DNA of 64,000 nt from Merluccius polli (GCA_030340625.1 JAOPHQ010005694.1:85001-149000); one strand, 5' to 3'; shown: positions 1 through 11,900, counted from the first letter of the stretch. Notes: generated from the letters alone by a model not told the origin. A program made the numbers and translations.

Positions 1-1031
1 TCAGCAGCCTCTCCCAGGTGAGCTCCAGCAGGCTGGGCACCACCAGCCACACCTTGTACAGGGAGCCCGTCCTCCGGTTCTCCGGCATGTTGACCACCCC
101 GCCGTGGACGTACATGCACCCGGCCTGGGGGACAGAGGGGGGAAAGGGAGGCGTTTAAAAGAGGCGTTACATAGTGTAGTCGTTGCTCGATTCCCAGCCG
201 AAAGAGTCTGGGTTCGAACCCCAATGTCCTTGAGCAAGATGCCTAACCTCTACCTGCTCTCTCACGCACACGCACACACACACACACACACACAATGATT
301 GGTTAATAGAGGGCTGTGGTGTGATTTAAAGCCATAAATAGCATTGAATACAGTGAAGATTGAATTTACATTTTCAACTATCCTTATAGGCTCCTCTTTG
401 TCTCATTCACGGTGTTATTGTTTGTCTTGTAAACAAACACCAAATGTGCATCTAATAAACCCTATTTCACCACACACACACACACAAACCGGTGTAATTG
501 CAGCACAGTGGAAGTAAGCGGGTTCTGGCATGAGGGCAGGCAGCCTACTCCACTGGTATGTGTGCAGGCTGATCTTCCACAGGTCTGCTAGGATCTGCTC
601 CCCGTTGTACCCTCCACATATAAACACCTCTGTGGGGAGACAGACGGCAGTACAGTGAGGGGCTGGTTCCTTAATGCCCACCTCCCCTAGATCAGTTATT
701 TTTAAGTTTTATTCTTAGTCTTATACTTATCTATAGTCTTATATGTCCATGATGATTACTTGTTTTGAACTTTGTGGTGAAATTTACATGAGCATACATG
801 GGTATTAGCAGGTAGATCCCCAGTGAGTACAGTCTGCTAAATGTAAACTTAAAATGTGTGCACAGTAGTAGTAAGACAACAGTAAAGCGTTTCAACTGGT
901 CTTACCGTCTTTGACCTGCACACAGCTGTGACAGCGGCGAGCTGCAGGATATCCTTTTGTTCAGAGAGGAAGACAAACAAGCACAGGGATCAAATAGGGG
1001 CTTAAAAACTAGAACGAGCGAACACACACGC

Positions 1032-1078
<47 letters not shown>

Positions 1079-3714
1079 TCTTTTCATGAGGTTTCGTGAC
1101 GATTCTCTCCCAGCAATTTGTCTCCAGGTTGTACGCATGTATCTGACAAAGACGACAAGCAGGGTTGAAATGACTGTGGGACAATATTTTTGTTCATTAT
1201 CATGCTCATTGTTGTTGTTGTTGTTGTTGTTGTGCGGGCATGTGCTTTAATACCTTGTCGAGAGGATATGACGTCCAGGAAGTCCCGCCTCCTAAAATGT
1301 AGATCCTCTGACTGTCGTGAGCGAGCTCATGTCTGTACCTGGGGGGGTCATTAAATGTCCTTCAAAAGTTCTGGGAGAGCGGGGAAACTCATTGTACTGG
1401 ACTGGGAGTGGACTCACCTTTCCTCAGGGAGATCTGTGGGTGCGTTCTTGGGTTTGAGGTGGACCCAGATGCGTGTGGACAGGTCCAGCCGGTGGAGGTC
1501 TGTGCTGTAGAAATAACCTGTGGTTCCTCCAAACACATACAGGTAGCCATTTATAATGACCATGGCCTGGCGGTGGAGGCAGAGTAAGAAGGAGTGACTA
1601 AAGATATAGAATAATGAGATGGAAAACCCCTAGTCAGCTAAAACACATCATTAAAAGGAACTGAACTAGGGCTGCAACTTAAACGATTATTTTCAGTCGA
1701 TTAATCTAACGATATTTTTTTCCAATGAATCATTTAGTCTATAAATTGTCATAAATAATAGCAAATGCCCTCACAAGTTGCCAGTCATGACTTGCCAGGC
1801 ATGTCCCGTCTTAAATGTGCTTACTTTACTGACAAGCAGCCAAGAAAAACTGAAGTATTTTATAATGATCCATAAACCAATCATTTGAATTTCTGACAGA
1901 TAAAGCAGCAAATGTTTGGCATTTGTACTTGAAAAATGACCTAAACAACTAATCAATTAGATTCGAATCAATTTCTGTCCATCGACTAATCAATTACTCG
2001 ACTTACTCCTTGCAGCCCTACACTGCACCTCGTAGTACAGACTACAACCTGGTCTCACCTGTCCGTAAATCCGGTTGGGTTTGTGGCCTCTGCAGTTCAG
2101 GAGGTTCCAGCGCTTGTAATGAATGTTACACACATGGACGTCGTTGCCGTTGCTCTCGCCGAAAGGAATCCCGGTGCCGCCAAACACCAGCAGGTTGTTG
2201 CCGTGCAAGACCGCTAGGAGACACGCGAAGAGCATCACAACACAAGGTTAACGGCTAGGACCCGCAGGGCATCGAACCCGGATTATTACACGGCTTGTTG
2301 AACACTCGACACTCGACAGAATCTGATTCGTTCTTTCATTTCTCAATAGCAGACCGCTGCTATGAATAACAGACCGTTGCTATGGACGCCATTTCCAACC
2401 GTAGAATCCAACAGACTAAGTGGAAGCAATAAAATATTTTTTTAATCGAGAAAATCGAATTATTGGTTTCTTTAGTAAGTAGCCGACCGTGTAATGTGCC
2501 GGATAATGTACAGCGACCCCCTCCGGGGCGGTCCACTAGGCCTGGGTCTCTGCCTGGTATGGAGGGCGAGGGGCTTGGGTCTGTACCTGACATGGAGGCC
2601 AGCTCGGTGGGCATGTAGCCCTCGGTGCGGAGCTGCTGCCAGGTGGCCGTGGCGAAGTGGAAGCGCCACAGCTCCCTGAACAGCGGGTAGTCCTCGTTCT
2701 CCGAGCCCCCGGCCTCGTCGAAGTCCGGGTTGTATCCTCCGAACACATACAGGTTGGCGTCGTCCGCCACACAGCGGTGTCCGCTACGGGCGGGGGGGGC
2801 ACAATGTCCTGGGGAGGGGGGGGGGGAGAGACGTTTAGCGTGAACCTGTCGCTTACCCATACCCTTGAGCTTTTATTCACTGCCCAGGGTGAACTGCAAG
2901 GTTTGTTGCTGCCTTTTACCTCTTATGGTAATGGTTGATTTGAGCTGAGATTTTCCTAACCTACCCACTGTGTTTACGATACATCTTGATACTCCCAACT
3001 GATTATTACACCGTGTGCAGTCTAACTGGTCAGACAGGTGTGTGTGTGTGTGGGGGGGGGGGGGGGGCGGGGGGGCTCGGGGATGAAGGTCACACCTATA
3101 CCCCATCCACCCACCTTCTCTCAGGAAGCGGTTGGGGATCCTCAGGTTGGGGCAGGACGGGGAGAAGATGCGCCGGGCCTGCAGCCACCGCACTCTCTTC
3201 TTGGACCCTGCAGCCCCCGGAGTCACCGCAGGCACAACAAACAGAGAGCACATGAGGACATGAGGACACGGGTTCGAGTCAGCAGCACTGCAGTGTGTTG
3301 TAGATCACCATACATAATGTTGTAAACTTAGGGGAAATGTCCACAAATCACACTGATTTAACAGCGGAATTGAAAAAAAACAACTCATGATGATAACATG
3401 ATTTGGCTTCCGTAGCAATAGCTACGTCGTTTTTTTTTTTGTTTTTTTGTTGCTGCTGCTGCGGGGTGGTAAAACTTGGGAAATGTCGCACGCCACCAAA
3501 CGCAACGCAGCCGCATCATCCTCATCATCACCACCATCATCCTCCTCCTCATCCTCATCCTCATCATCATACACCACTAGCACCGCATCGACGAGCCGCC
3601 GCCGTTAAAGGCGACTCACCAACCTGGGTCTCGGACGGAGGGCCTCCACGACAGCTTCTCGAACTGGTTGAGCTGATGGGGGCCGCGGCGGCCCACGCCT
3701 TCAACGGACGACAT
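1..3714 (-). CDS. klhdc10: Kelch domain-containing protein 10 (partial, 3' end beyond window)
   Basis: Ten coding exons on the minus strand, in transcript order: 3714-3624, 3207-3115, 2808-2587, 2213-2059, 1566-1418, 1338-1254, 1142-1076, 953-906, 629-490, 124-1. Phases agree throughout and give about 391 residues; the final C-terminal segment lies left of the window. Kelch signatures are clear: LYVFGGYNPD and PLFRELWRFHFAT in exon 3, NNLLVFGGTGIPFGESNGND in exon 4, IYILGGGTSWTSY in exon 6, VFICGGYNGEQIL in exon 9. The ATG at 3714 starts MSSVEGVGRRG, shorter than the Gly-rich mammalian N-terminus. The exon 1 donor (gttggt) is the weakest splice site; a stronger gtgagt 5 bp downstream would break the frame. 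Family role, from memory: substrate adaptor of a CUL2 ubiquitin ligase that recognises certain C-terminal degrons, also linked to ASK1 signalling by controlling PP5. The best match is KLHDC10 rather than other kelch proteins. Confidence 0.95.
165..263 (+). repeat. tRNA-derived SINE fragment
   Basis: In klhdc10 intron 9. A degenerate A-box region (agtgtagtcgttgctcg) is followed by a clear B-box (gggttcgaacccc, about 210-222) and then the fish SINE body phrase tgtccttgagcaag. The (AC)n run at 264-294 follows at once. No intact tRNA cloverleaf is present, so this is a SINE piece and not a tRNA gene. Confidence 0.6.
1022..1075 (+). repeat. (AC)n microsatellite abutting klhdc10 exon 7 donor
   Basis: About 25 AC units on the plus strand, hence (TG)n in the klhdc10 transcript. 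The exon 7 donor GT (1075-1074) is itself the first GT of the repeat. A shorter TG run likewise starts 3 bases inside intron 9 (472-489). Confidence 0.85.
1210..1233 (+). repeat. (GTT)n microsatellite
   Basis: Eight trinucleotide units in klhdc10 intron 6, about 20 bp beyond the exon 6 donor. Confidence 0.8.
1667..2020. mobile_element. hAT-like MITE in klhdc10 intron 4
   Basis: Terminal inverted repeat TAGGGCTGCAA at 1667 is matched by its complement ending at 2020; the A/T-rich interior contains cgattaatc-type motifs typical of the abundant fish hAT MITEs that begin with agggctgcaac. Flanking octamers aactgaac (1659-1666) and cactgcac (2021-2028) agree at 6 of 8 positions, fitting an aged 8-bp target duplication. 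The element ends 38 bp from the exon 4 donor. No coding capacity. Confidence 0.65.
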
Positions 3715-3960
3715 GGCGACTTGCGACTCGCAGACGCAGACACAGACACTACGGCAGTACTTCCGCGCGGCGCGTGTCGTGGTCGTGTCTCAGCCTCCGG
3801 TCCGTCACCATAAGTACACACAACCTGCTGCTGCTGCCACTCGTGACGTCACTCGTCAGCTGGAGCGCCCTGGCCCAGAGCCGTACAGAGCGGGAGGGTT
3901 GCGTTCACTTAGTGCAGTGCAGAGCAATGGCGGATCGCTGGGGGCTCTAAACACTGGGAA
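3715..3960 (-). promoter_or_regulatory. klhdc10 5' UTR and promoter region with CRE
   Basis: GC- and CpG-rich DNA directly upstream of the klhdc10 ATG. It holds a full palindromic cAMP-response element TGACGTCA at 3844-3851, about 130 bp upstream of the start codon. No TATA box is seen, as expected of a housekeeping CpG-type promoter. The transcription start was not located. Confidence 0.5.
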
Positions 3961-4163
3961 CTATAATAGCATAGCGTTACTTGTTAACACATTTAATACC
4001 GTTAGCAATGTATTTTTAGTGTCTTGCTTTTCTTTCTTTCTTCTAAATGAGTAGATTTGAACTTGGCTTAAGGAATCGAAACGGGTGGTTACAGGGAGCA
4101 AGTCAATATTGTCAATATGGTTGGATATTTAGTTTTTGTGATGTGCATTCGTACAGACAAATG

Positions 4164-4817
4164 TACGGAGCCCCTAAAGGGACATGGAGGGGGGATTTTT
4201 TTTTTTTTTTTTAAGTATTGCGACATCTCGCAATAGTATTGCGGGATCTCGCAATAGTATTGCGGGATCTCGCAATAGTATTGCGGGATCTCGCAAAAGT
4301 ATTGCGAGATCTCGCAATAATAATTTGCGAGATCTCGCAAATTATTATTGGCATGCCACCCTACTCACTGTACCTTGCACGTGAATATTATGAACCTGTG
4401 TATTATTTGAATATCTTAGTATTGAATGCACAATAACAAGGTACATTTATACATGGCACTATAGGACCAGTTTAATATAAAACACAATTTTACACAATAT
4501 AAGTAGGGGGTCCCCGCTCCATCTCTCTATCAGTTTGGGGGTCCTTGGCCAGGAAAACGTTGAAGACCCGATGATATGCTTACGATCATGTTTCACCTGG
4601 TTTGGTAATCAGAGCCGTCAGAGCCGTTGCCCCCATAGGAGTCCTATGGTTGCACCTGCTGGTAACATATAGGCACTACAACCTTTTTTCTTTTTTAATT
4701 TGCGAGATCTCGCAATACTTTTGCGAGATCCCGCAATACTATTGCGAGATCTCGCAATACTTAAAAAAAAAAAAAAAAAAAAAAGTCCCCCCTCCATGTC
4801 CCTTTAGGGGCTCCGTA
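4164..4817. mobile_element. Foldback element with palindromic subrepeats
   Basis: Terminal inverted repeats start TACGGAGCCCCTAAAGGGAC and end with the complement at 4817. Each arm then has a purine tract, a run of about 18-22 T (or A) and tandem 21-bp units built on the palindrome GCGAGATCTCGC: about six in the left arm (4215-4345) and three in the right arm (4697-4762). The middle (4346-4690) is unique apart from a ggggtccttggccagg motif also common in fish repeats. The 4-bp AATG occurs on both sides (4160-4163, 4818-4821) and may be the target duplication. No open frame of note; superfamily not recognised. Confidence 0.7.
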
Positions 4818-5325
4818 AATGCCACTAAAACATGTGTTTTATTTTTGCCTTCCCTTTCAGCAGGGAAGCAATACATTGTGTCTCCGTTCTCTGAGCGGTT
4901 GGTGCATCCCCATGAAGGACAACCATGATAGGATTCAAGGCTTGGTGGAGGCTGGCTCCAAGGACAAGACAGAGCAATGAGCATAGACCAAGACAGTGAC
5001 ATATTATTGTATTTGAGTGCATTAAAGCTTGAATCATAGGGTCAATAAATCCATTGTTTATTTGCTTACAGATTAATAGGGGAGAGCATTTTGTCATTTT
5101 TTGTTTGGCAAATAAATGCCTATTTCCACACATCTGTTGCTATAATAAAAGGTGAAATAAGGCATTGTTAGTTACTTCAATAGAGTCAATAGAATTTATC
5201 CGCAGCCCAGTAAGTCACACACCTAGTAACTAGAACTTTAATGAAAGATTACTAACATCAACAGAGATCAATAGAAAAGCATACACAGCCCAGTTACCTG
5301 CACACCAAAAGCCATACTAAATCAA

Positions 5326-5467
5326 CACTACATTGCCAAGCTTAGTGAATATGCATATTGATATTTTAGATCAAGTATTTTTTCTGGATCTGATCACTAC
5401 ATTGCTAAGCTTAGTGAATATACATATTGATATTTTGGTCTAGATATTTGGTATTGATTCTGGATCT
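5326..5467 (+). repeat. Tandem duplication of about 65-72 bp
   Basis: Two adjacent copies sharing cactacattg, aagcttagtgaatat and tctggatct (5326-5391 and 5395-5467). Intergenic. Confidence 0.75.
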
Positions 5468-5946
5468 GGGGGGTGAGTCAAAAAGATAAAGCATGTGAAA
5501 CTAGACAGTTTAAAGTGAGATTGTGTACAATTCCTCCTCCAACCTGTGTAAAGGTCCTTCATAATGTGAATGTCAAGATCCATTCCCATATTCCTTATCC
5601 TTCTCCCCCTTACTAGTGACACCTACTAGTCAATGTGATTACTCCATAGTGCCATGGCATTACAACACTAGTCTTGTAAGTTACTTGTTCTACTCATGTT
5701 ATTCTCAAATAAGGTGGAGCTACATGAACCACGTGACCATCGAGCTTTTTGACCCTCCATTAACGCAACTCTGTCCTTTTATGGCTCTGGCTCTGACCAA
5801 TCCAGAGCTGGGGTGGGCGGTGCGTCGCAGACAAGAGCTGCAAGCATTAAAGGTTGAGCAACATTTTCACAACATATTTGATTAAATTCCAGATATCGCA
5901 ACAGATACCAGATATCTGGCACTTAGGCACTCACACTCATCAAACG

Positions 5947-6006
5947 ATACATACCTATACATACCTATACATACATACATACATACATACATACATACAT
6001 ACATAC
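5947..6006 (+). repeat. (ATAC)n microsatellite
   Basis: About 14 units of a tetranucleotide, the first two interrupted by ct. Confidence 0.9.
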
Positions 6007-6844
6007 AAACAATAATATTTTCTTTGTTTTGCACTTACATCTATACCAATATGGCTGGCTGCACCTTATAATAATTTGGTTTAATTATACATTACATAAT
6101 ATACTGCCATGTAAATTGTTTGGTCCGATGTTGAATGTCTGCACCTAACCAGTTAAATTCCTGTATGTCTCACATCATATACATGTGCAATAAGGTATTC
6201 TGATTTGTTTTAATCAGAAATGTAATATTTGTATTTGACGCACATGATCTCTGCTTGATTAGTTAACTTATCTCAAACACAGGGTTTAGTCAATGTCCAC
6301 AGTGCAAAACTCTTGGGAGTATCTGTAGGCATATAGGCCATAGATAAAGAATAAGTGTTACTTTAATATAATCACAAATAACAATGTACAATAGTGTTAA
6401 GGAGATTAAAGTAATTATCTCAAAGATTGTAAATAAATGTGTGTTATGCCACCATATCGTCGACTGAGGTAACACAATGGTGATTGGCCCTATAGCCCAC
6501 TGATGAAAGCCCTTGCATTTGCAGCATTATGAATGTTACGAAAACTGGGTCGGTAACGCCCGCAAGTAAGACCTCAACGGAAATCTTCAGGATGACAACT
6601 AGATAGGGGGCTGTCTCTATTGGATAGCAAATGGTAAGCACTTGCCACATAGGTTATATGTTAAAAGCCAAAGTATGTAGTTTCTCTTGTCTGTTGTAGC
6701 CCCCCCCAATCCAAAATGACAATTTAACTATATGTCAACAAACATATGCCAACTACTAAGTGCAACAGTGGACAGTCCCTGACATTAAACCTCACAACTA
6801 GTTATACACCGAGTTTGTTTCCTCCTCTTAAACACACCGACATT

Positions 6845-8597
6845 GTCTTAAAGAAGACATGGAGGACCCCATGCTCGTGTCTTAAAGAAGACACAGAGGG
6901 CCCCATGCTCGTGTCTTAAAGAAGGACACAGAGGGCCCCATGCTCGTGTCTTAAAAAAGGACACAGAGGGCCCCCGTGCTCGTGTCTTAAAGAAGACACA
7001 GAGGGCCCCATGCTCGTGTCTTAAAAAAGGACACAGAGGGCCCCATGCCCGTGTCTTAAAGAAGGACACAGAGGGCCCCATGCTCGTGTCTTAAAGAAGG
7101 ACACAGAGGGCCCCATGCTCGTGTCTTAAAAAAGGACACAGAGGGCCCCATGCTCGTGTCTTAAAAAAGGACACAGAGGGGCCCCCGTGCTCGTGTCTTA
7201 AAGAAGACACAGAGGGCCCCCGTGCTCGTGTCTTAAAGAAGACACAGAGGGCCCCATGCTCGTGTCTTAAAAAAGGACACAGAGGGCCCCATGCTCGTGT
7301 CTTAAAAAAGGACACAGAGGGCCCCCGTGCTCGTGTCTTAAAGAAGACACAGAGGGCCCCCGTGCTCGTGTCTTAAAGAAGACACAGAGGGGCCCCATGC
7401 TCGTGTCTTAAAGAAGACACAGAGGGCCCCATGCTCGTGTCTTAAAAAAGGACACAGAGGGCCCCATGCTCGTGTCTTAAAAAAGGACACAGAGGGCCCC
7501 ATGCTCGTGTCTTAATAAAGGACACAGAGGGCCCCCATGCTCGTGTCTTAAAGAAGGACACAGAGGGCCCCATGCTCGTGTCTTAAAAAAGGACACAGAG
7601 GGCCCCATGCTCGTGTCTTAAAGAAGACACAGAGGGCCCCATGCTCGTGTCTTAAAAAAGGACACAGAGGGCCCCCATGCTCGTGTCTTAAAAAAGGACA
7701 CAGAGGGCCCCCATGCTCGTGTCTTAAAAAAAGGACACAGAGGGCCCCATGCTCGTGTCTAAAAAAGGACACAGAGGGCCCCATGCTCGTGTCTTAAAAA
7801 AGGACACAGAGGGCCCCCGTGCTCGTGTCTTAAAGAAGACACAGAGGGCCCCCGTGCTCGTGTCTTAAAAGAAGGACACAGAGGGCCCCATGCTCGTGTC
7901 TTAAAGAAGACACAGAGGGCCCCCATGCTCGTGTCTTAAAAAAGGACACAGAGGGCCCCATGCTCGTGTCTTAAAGAAGACACAGAGGGCCCCATGCTCG
8001 TGTCTTAAAAAAGGACACAGAGGGCCCCATGCTCGTGTCTTAAAAAAGGACACAGAGGGCCCCATGCTCGTGTCTTAATAAAGGACACAGAGGGCCCCCA
8101 TGCTCGTGTCTTAAAGAAGGACACAGAGGGCCCCATGCTCGTGTCTTAAAAAAGGACACAGAGGGCCCCCATGCTCGTGTCTTAAAGAAGACACAGAGGG
8201 CCCCATGCTCGTGTCTTAAAAAAGGACACAGAGGGCCCCATGCTCGTGTCTTAAAAAAGGACACAGAGGGCCCCATGCTCGTGTCTTTAAAAAGACACAG
8301 AGGGCCCCATGCTCGTGTCTTAAAAAAGGACACAGAGGGCCCCATGCTCGTGTCTTAAAAAAGGACACAGAGGGCCCCATGCTCGTGTCTTAAAAAAGGA
8401 CACAGAGGGCCCCATGCTCGTGTCTTAAAAAAGGACACAGAGGGCCCCATGCTCGTGTCTTTAAAAAGACACAGAGGGCCCCCGTGCTCGTGTCTTAAAG
8501 AAGACACAGAGGGCCCCATGCTCGTGTCTTAAAAAAGACACAGATGGCCCCCGTGCTCGTGTCTTAAAGAAGACACAGAGGGCCCCCATGCTCGTGT
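6845..8597 (+). repeat. 33-36-bp minisatellite, about 50 copies, upstream of ube2h
   Basis: Consensus unit: acacagagggccccatgctc followed by gtgtcttaaa(g/a)aag(g). Two alternating sites separate the units: taaagaagacac versus taaaaaaggacac, and ccccatg versus cccccgtg. Runs of the same unit order recur (for example around 7178-7300 and 7320-7440), showing block duplication. Each unit carries GTGTCTT and AAGACAC arms around a 4-nt loop in the aagaag variant, plus a GGGCCC core. Open frames on the minus strand here are repeat artefacts, not genes. Confidence 0.95.
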
Positions 8598-8915
8598 TTA
8601 CCTCAGCCCGTCGCTTCGGCCCCGCCTCTCTCCCGACGCCCGTGTCGCTCGGCGGTGACGTCAGGCAGGCTGAGGCTGTGCAGGACAGGACAGAACTAGA
8701 TAGGCTCTGGCTCTGGATGTGATAGATCGCCACAGAAAAACCCAGCGTTAAGAGAAAGTGAGTGGTTTTATGACTATGAGAGGCCGTTTATGGATACGCT
8801 GGTAAGGCTACCGGATTGCTCCAGGGTGGTTGCGTTGTCAAGCTGAAACTGTACTTTAATACCATAGGCGATCCCGGTGTACTTTAACAAAAAAAAAAAA
8901 AAAAAGATTACAAAA
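8598..8915 (+). promoter_or_regulatory. ube2h promoter / 5' UTR with CRE and GC box
   Basis: This 318-bp segment lies between the minisatellite and the ube2h ATG. It holds a GC box (ccccgcc, 8620-8626), a full CRE TGACGTCA (8656-8663) and several CpGs. A run of 18 A (8889-8905) lies just before the ATG. The transcription start was not located. Confidence 0.55.
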
Positions 8916-11900
8916 ATGTCGTCTCCGAGTCCGGGCAAGAGGCGAATGGATACCGACGTGGTGAAACTGTATCCTTCTCCAACCTAGACAACATCGCCCT
9001 GATTTGAAACCAACTTTTTTTGTGTCTGTATGCTTCACAGCTGCCAGGTCGACGGTGTTGTTTACAACGCTGGCAACAATCCGCGGATTTGAAATGCATC
9101 GAGTGTATTTGTGTAGCTGTATTATGATTAATATTGTTAATATTATGACGATGTGTGTTGTTTGGCTGTGTGGTGAAACTGTGATGGTGGGGCTGAACAC
9201 CGTCCTGCCCCGGATCACGCAGTACGTTAGCAAGCCAACTATTTACCTGTTTTGCTAACTAAGCTACCGATTTGTTTCAACTGCCTCCACGGCCAACGCT
9301 GGGTTTTGTCTTCTACCGCAGGTTTATTGAACTGGTGATAATGACGATGTTAGGGAGAAACGGACACTTCGTCGTTTAATTTGTGACATGTTAAAACCGT
9401 GGCAGTTGGTAAACGCTGACCTCTGGAACTAAGCTGCTATTCGCGTCCAACAGCGTTAGCATTAGCCAGCTAACAGTAAGTTAGCTTGTTAGTCGTCCTT
9501 AGTTTGGAGTCGACACACAACAGCGATTTGACAAGGCGATTATTATCTGACACGGCTTGGGTCGCAAAACTAAGAATCAATTGAAATTAATTCATTTTTG
9601 TTGCGGTATTTGTGTTTTCATTGTGTGCACCGCTGACAAATTCACAAATAGCGTCAGCGTAAAAGTATTTTTTTCTCTCCCAGAGATGGTCTTTTGTCGT
9701 GTGTGTGTTTAGTTACACAATCTTCGGCCTGTTTATGCCGTCGAACCGTGGAGTACATGTAATTGATTTAATGTTGATTTCATTTGTAATAGTCAAATAA
9801 CAGGACGTTCACCGACACCAAACGTCGATGTGCTCTAATGTTAATTAAATAATTATAATGGAAATACTTGATCCAAATCCATTTGTCAAATTTAGTCCAT
9901 AAAAGGATATATCATTTGATATTTTCAATCCGACTATTTACATGACAATGTACGCAACACGATCTAGGTGGTTCGTCGTGGTTTAATTGAACAGCGAAAC
10001 ATTTTAACACGCAAGTTTGTTTTCCATTAAAGGCTCTGACAGCATGAGCTGAATTGTTTTGTTTTTGTCCTGCAGCGCCGTCCTGTAATCTGATTGGTCG
10101 GCCTGTTACCATCCGGAACATGGTAGAGGGCGGGACTTAGTGACAGCTGATCGAGGAAAAACAAACGCGCTGCACTGTGTGCACATGCAGGGGTTGGGGG
10201 TAGGGCACCACGTCCCTGTAGTGCACTAGGCCAGTGGTTCACAAACCTTTGACTTTAGGTGTGCCACTCATTTGTCATCAAGACCTTTCTGGGGACCACC
10301 TCATATGCAAATGGTAAAAATAAACAAAAACAGATAAATGCTGTGCAGAGTGCCAGCGCCCCCTTTATACACGGCCATTACTGCAAGAAGGCCATGGCCA
10401 GTGGGAAACAGTGGAAAGAAAAGGTCAGCAACGCTGCTTATTGTGGTGTTTGAAACACAGTGCTCCCAGTGTGTTTAGTTGTGTTCAACACAAAACACAA
10501 AACATCAATGGCAAACATATGATGGGATGCACAAAGCCACACTATTTTTGAAATCCTAACAAGCCATACTACTATATTTACTGAACAATATTTATAATAT
10601 ATTTATTTTTCAAATATCTATATCATTATTGCTGTTATTGTAAATTTGTCTATTTCAAGAATAAAATCCCACGTACCTCCTGCAGTACCCTCGCGTACCA
10701 CCAGTGGTACACAAACCACCGGTTGAAAAACACTGGACTAGGCTGTTAATATTAAATATTATTGAAGCATTTAATATAACAATCGAGGAAAGAATATAGC
10801 CTACACTTGGTCCTGCATAATATATTAGCCCGTGTGTAATACTATTGCCACAGCATCCGACGTATACATTTCCCAACTTTTCTTCCTTCCTTCCCTCCCT
10901 TCCCACTTCTGTTTAATGCTGGTCATTGTTGGCTCCGGTTAGGTCTACGGTGGTTTCGCTTCAGAGGGAAACCCGGTTACGACCTAGATACCCCGATCCT
11001 TAGCCAATATTAAATACACACAAACGCGATAATGAGTGCTGTGTTAATTCCTCAACGACCGTAACCTGGTTACTCGACCTAACCAGGTTTCCCTGTGCAT
11101 GTAAACATATAAATTTTGACACCAATATTGCTGTGTCACATGACTCAACCGTTAGGCTTAATGGGAAAGGGCGCTCTATTTAAAACCAACACAGTCGGGT
11201 GGTGTTGAACTGAGCTGTGATCTAGTTACAACCAGACAGTCGGGTGGTGTTGAACTGAGCTGTGATCTAGTTACAACCAGACAGTCGGGTGGTGTTGAAC
11301 TGAGCTGTGATCTAGTTACATCCAGCGAGTCAGCTTTTGTTTATTTGTTTATTAAAGGATCCCCATTAGCTGAAAACCCTGTAATCAGATAGTCTTCATG
11401 GAATCCACACATAATGCAAAAGACATAAACAACATAACAGATTTCTAAAAACCTGAGACAACCAGAGAGTCGTTGGTGTTGAACCAAGTAGGTCCACTCC
11501 TGGTCTCTGCATTATTGATATGAATGTCATGAGTCTTGCTACTGATCAGGCTTAGACGCAGAGTTCCTCACACTGTCTGCATTCTAATACCCATATCTGT
11601 ATTCTTCTGTTCCCGGTTGACCCGCATCGCTCTTATACAATTCCATTTGGTTAAAAAATGGCATGGGTTGTTTGTGTTGTCTTCTGTGGTTTCCTTGACA
11701 ACACCACAGCATTGAAAGCAAGCACGAGGTCACCATCCTCAGCGGACTGAACGAGTTTGTGGTCAAGTTCCACGGCCCACCGGGAAGTATGTGACAGAAA
11801 TCTTCACCTTTTCTTCCATTTTGATGAAGTTTTCCTTGATGGTTTGCTCACAAGGAGTATTGATGTTGTTGTGTTGCAGCACCGTATGAAGAAGGAGTGT

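Larger units (their letters stand above)
4822..6844. other. Intergenic DNA between klhdc10 and the large minisatellite
   Basis: Apart from the duplication at 5326-5467 and an (ATAC)n microsatellite at 5947-6006, no exon, RNA gene or recognisable transposon was seen. Open frames here are short and lack coding character. Confidence 0.6.
8969..11709 (+). other. ube2h intron 1
   Basis: Holds a MITE (10232-10735), a 45-bp triplicated repeat (11191-11326) and a dispersed-repeat insertion (about 11336-11452). The stretches 8969-10231 and 10744-11190 show nothing recognisable. Confidence 0.7.

Noticed and set aside
165..263. tRNA gene
   Set aside because: B-box present but no closed acceptor stem or anticodon arm; the downstream SINE phrase explains it. 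The tRNA-like piece at 25113-25178 was rejected for the same reason.
3403..3813. Plus-strand 136-codon frame opposite klhdc10 exon 1
   Set aside because: His/Pro-rich translation of CAT/CCT simple sequence and the antisense of a real exon.
6845..8597. Possible CRISPR array
   Set aside because: Units are head-to-tail without unique spacers and the genome is eukaryotic. The 26-bp and 37-bp arrays were rejected likewise.
6848..8733. Minus-strand frames of 74-101 codons repeating FFKTRAWGPLCP
   Set aside because: Artefacts of the 33-36-bp minisatellite; the frame changes whenever the unit length changes, and no homologous family is known.
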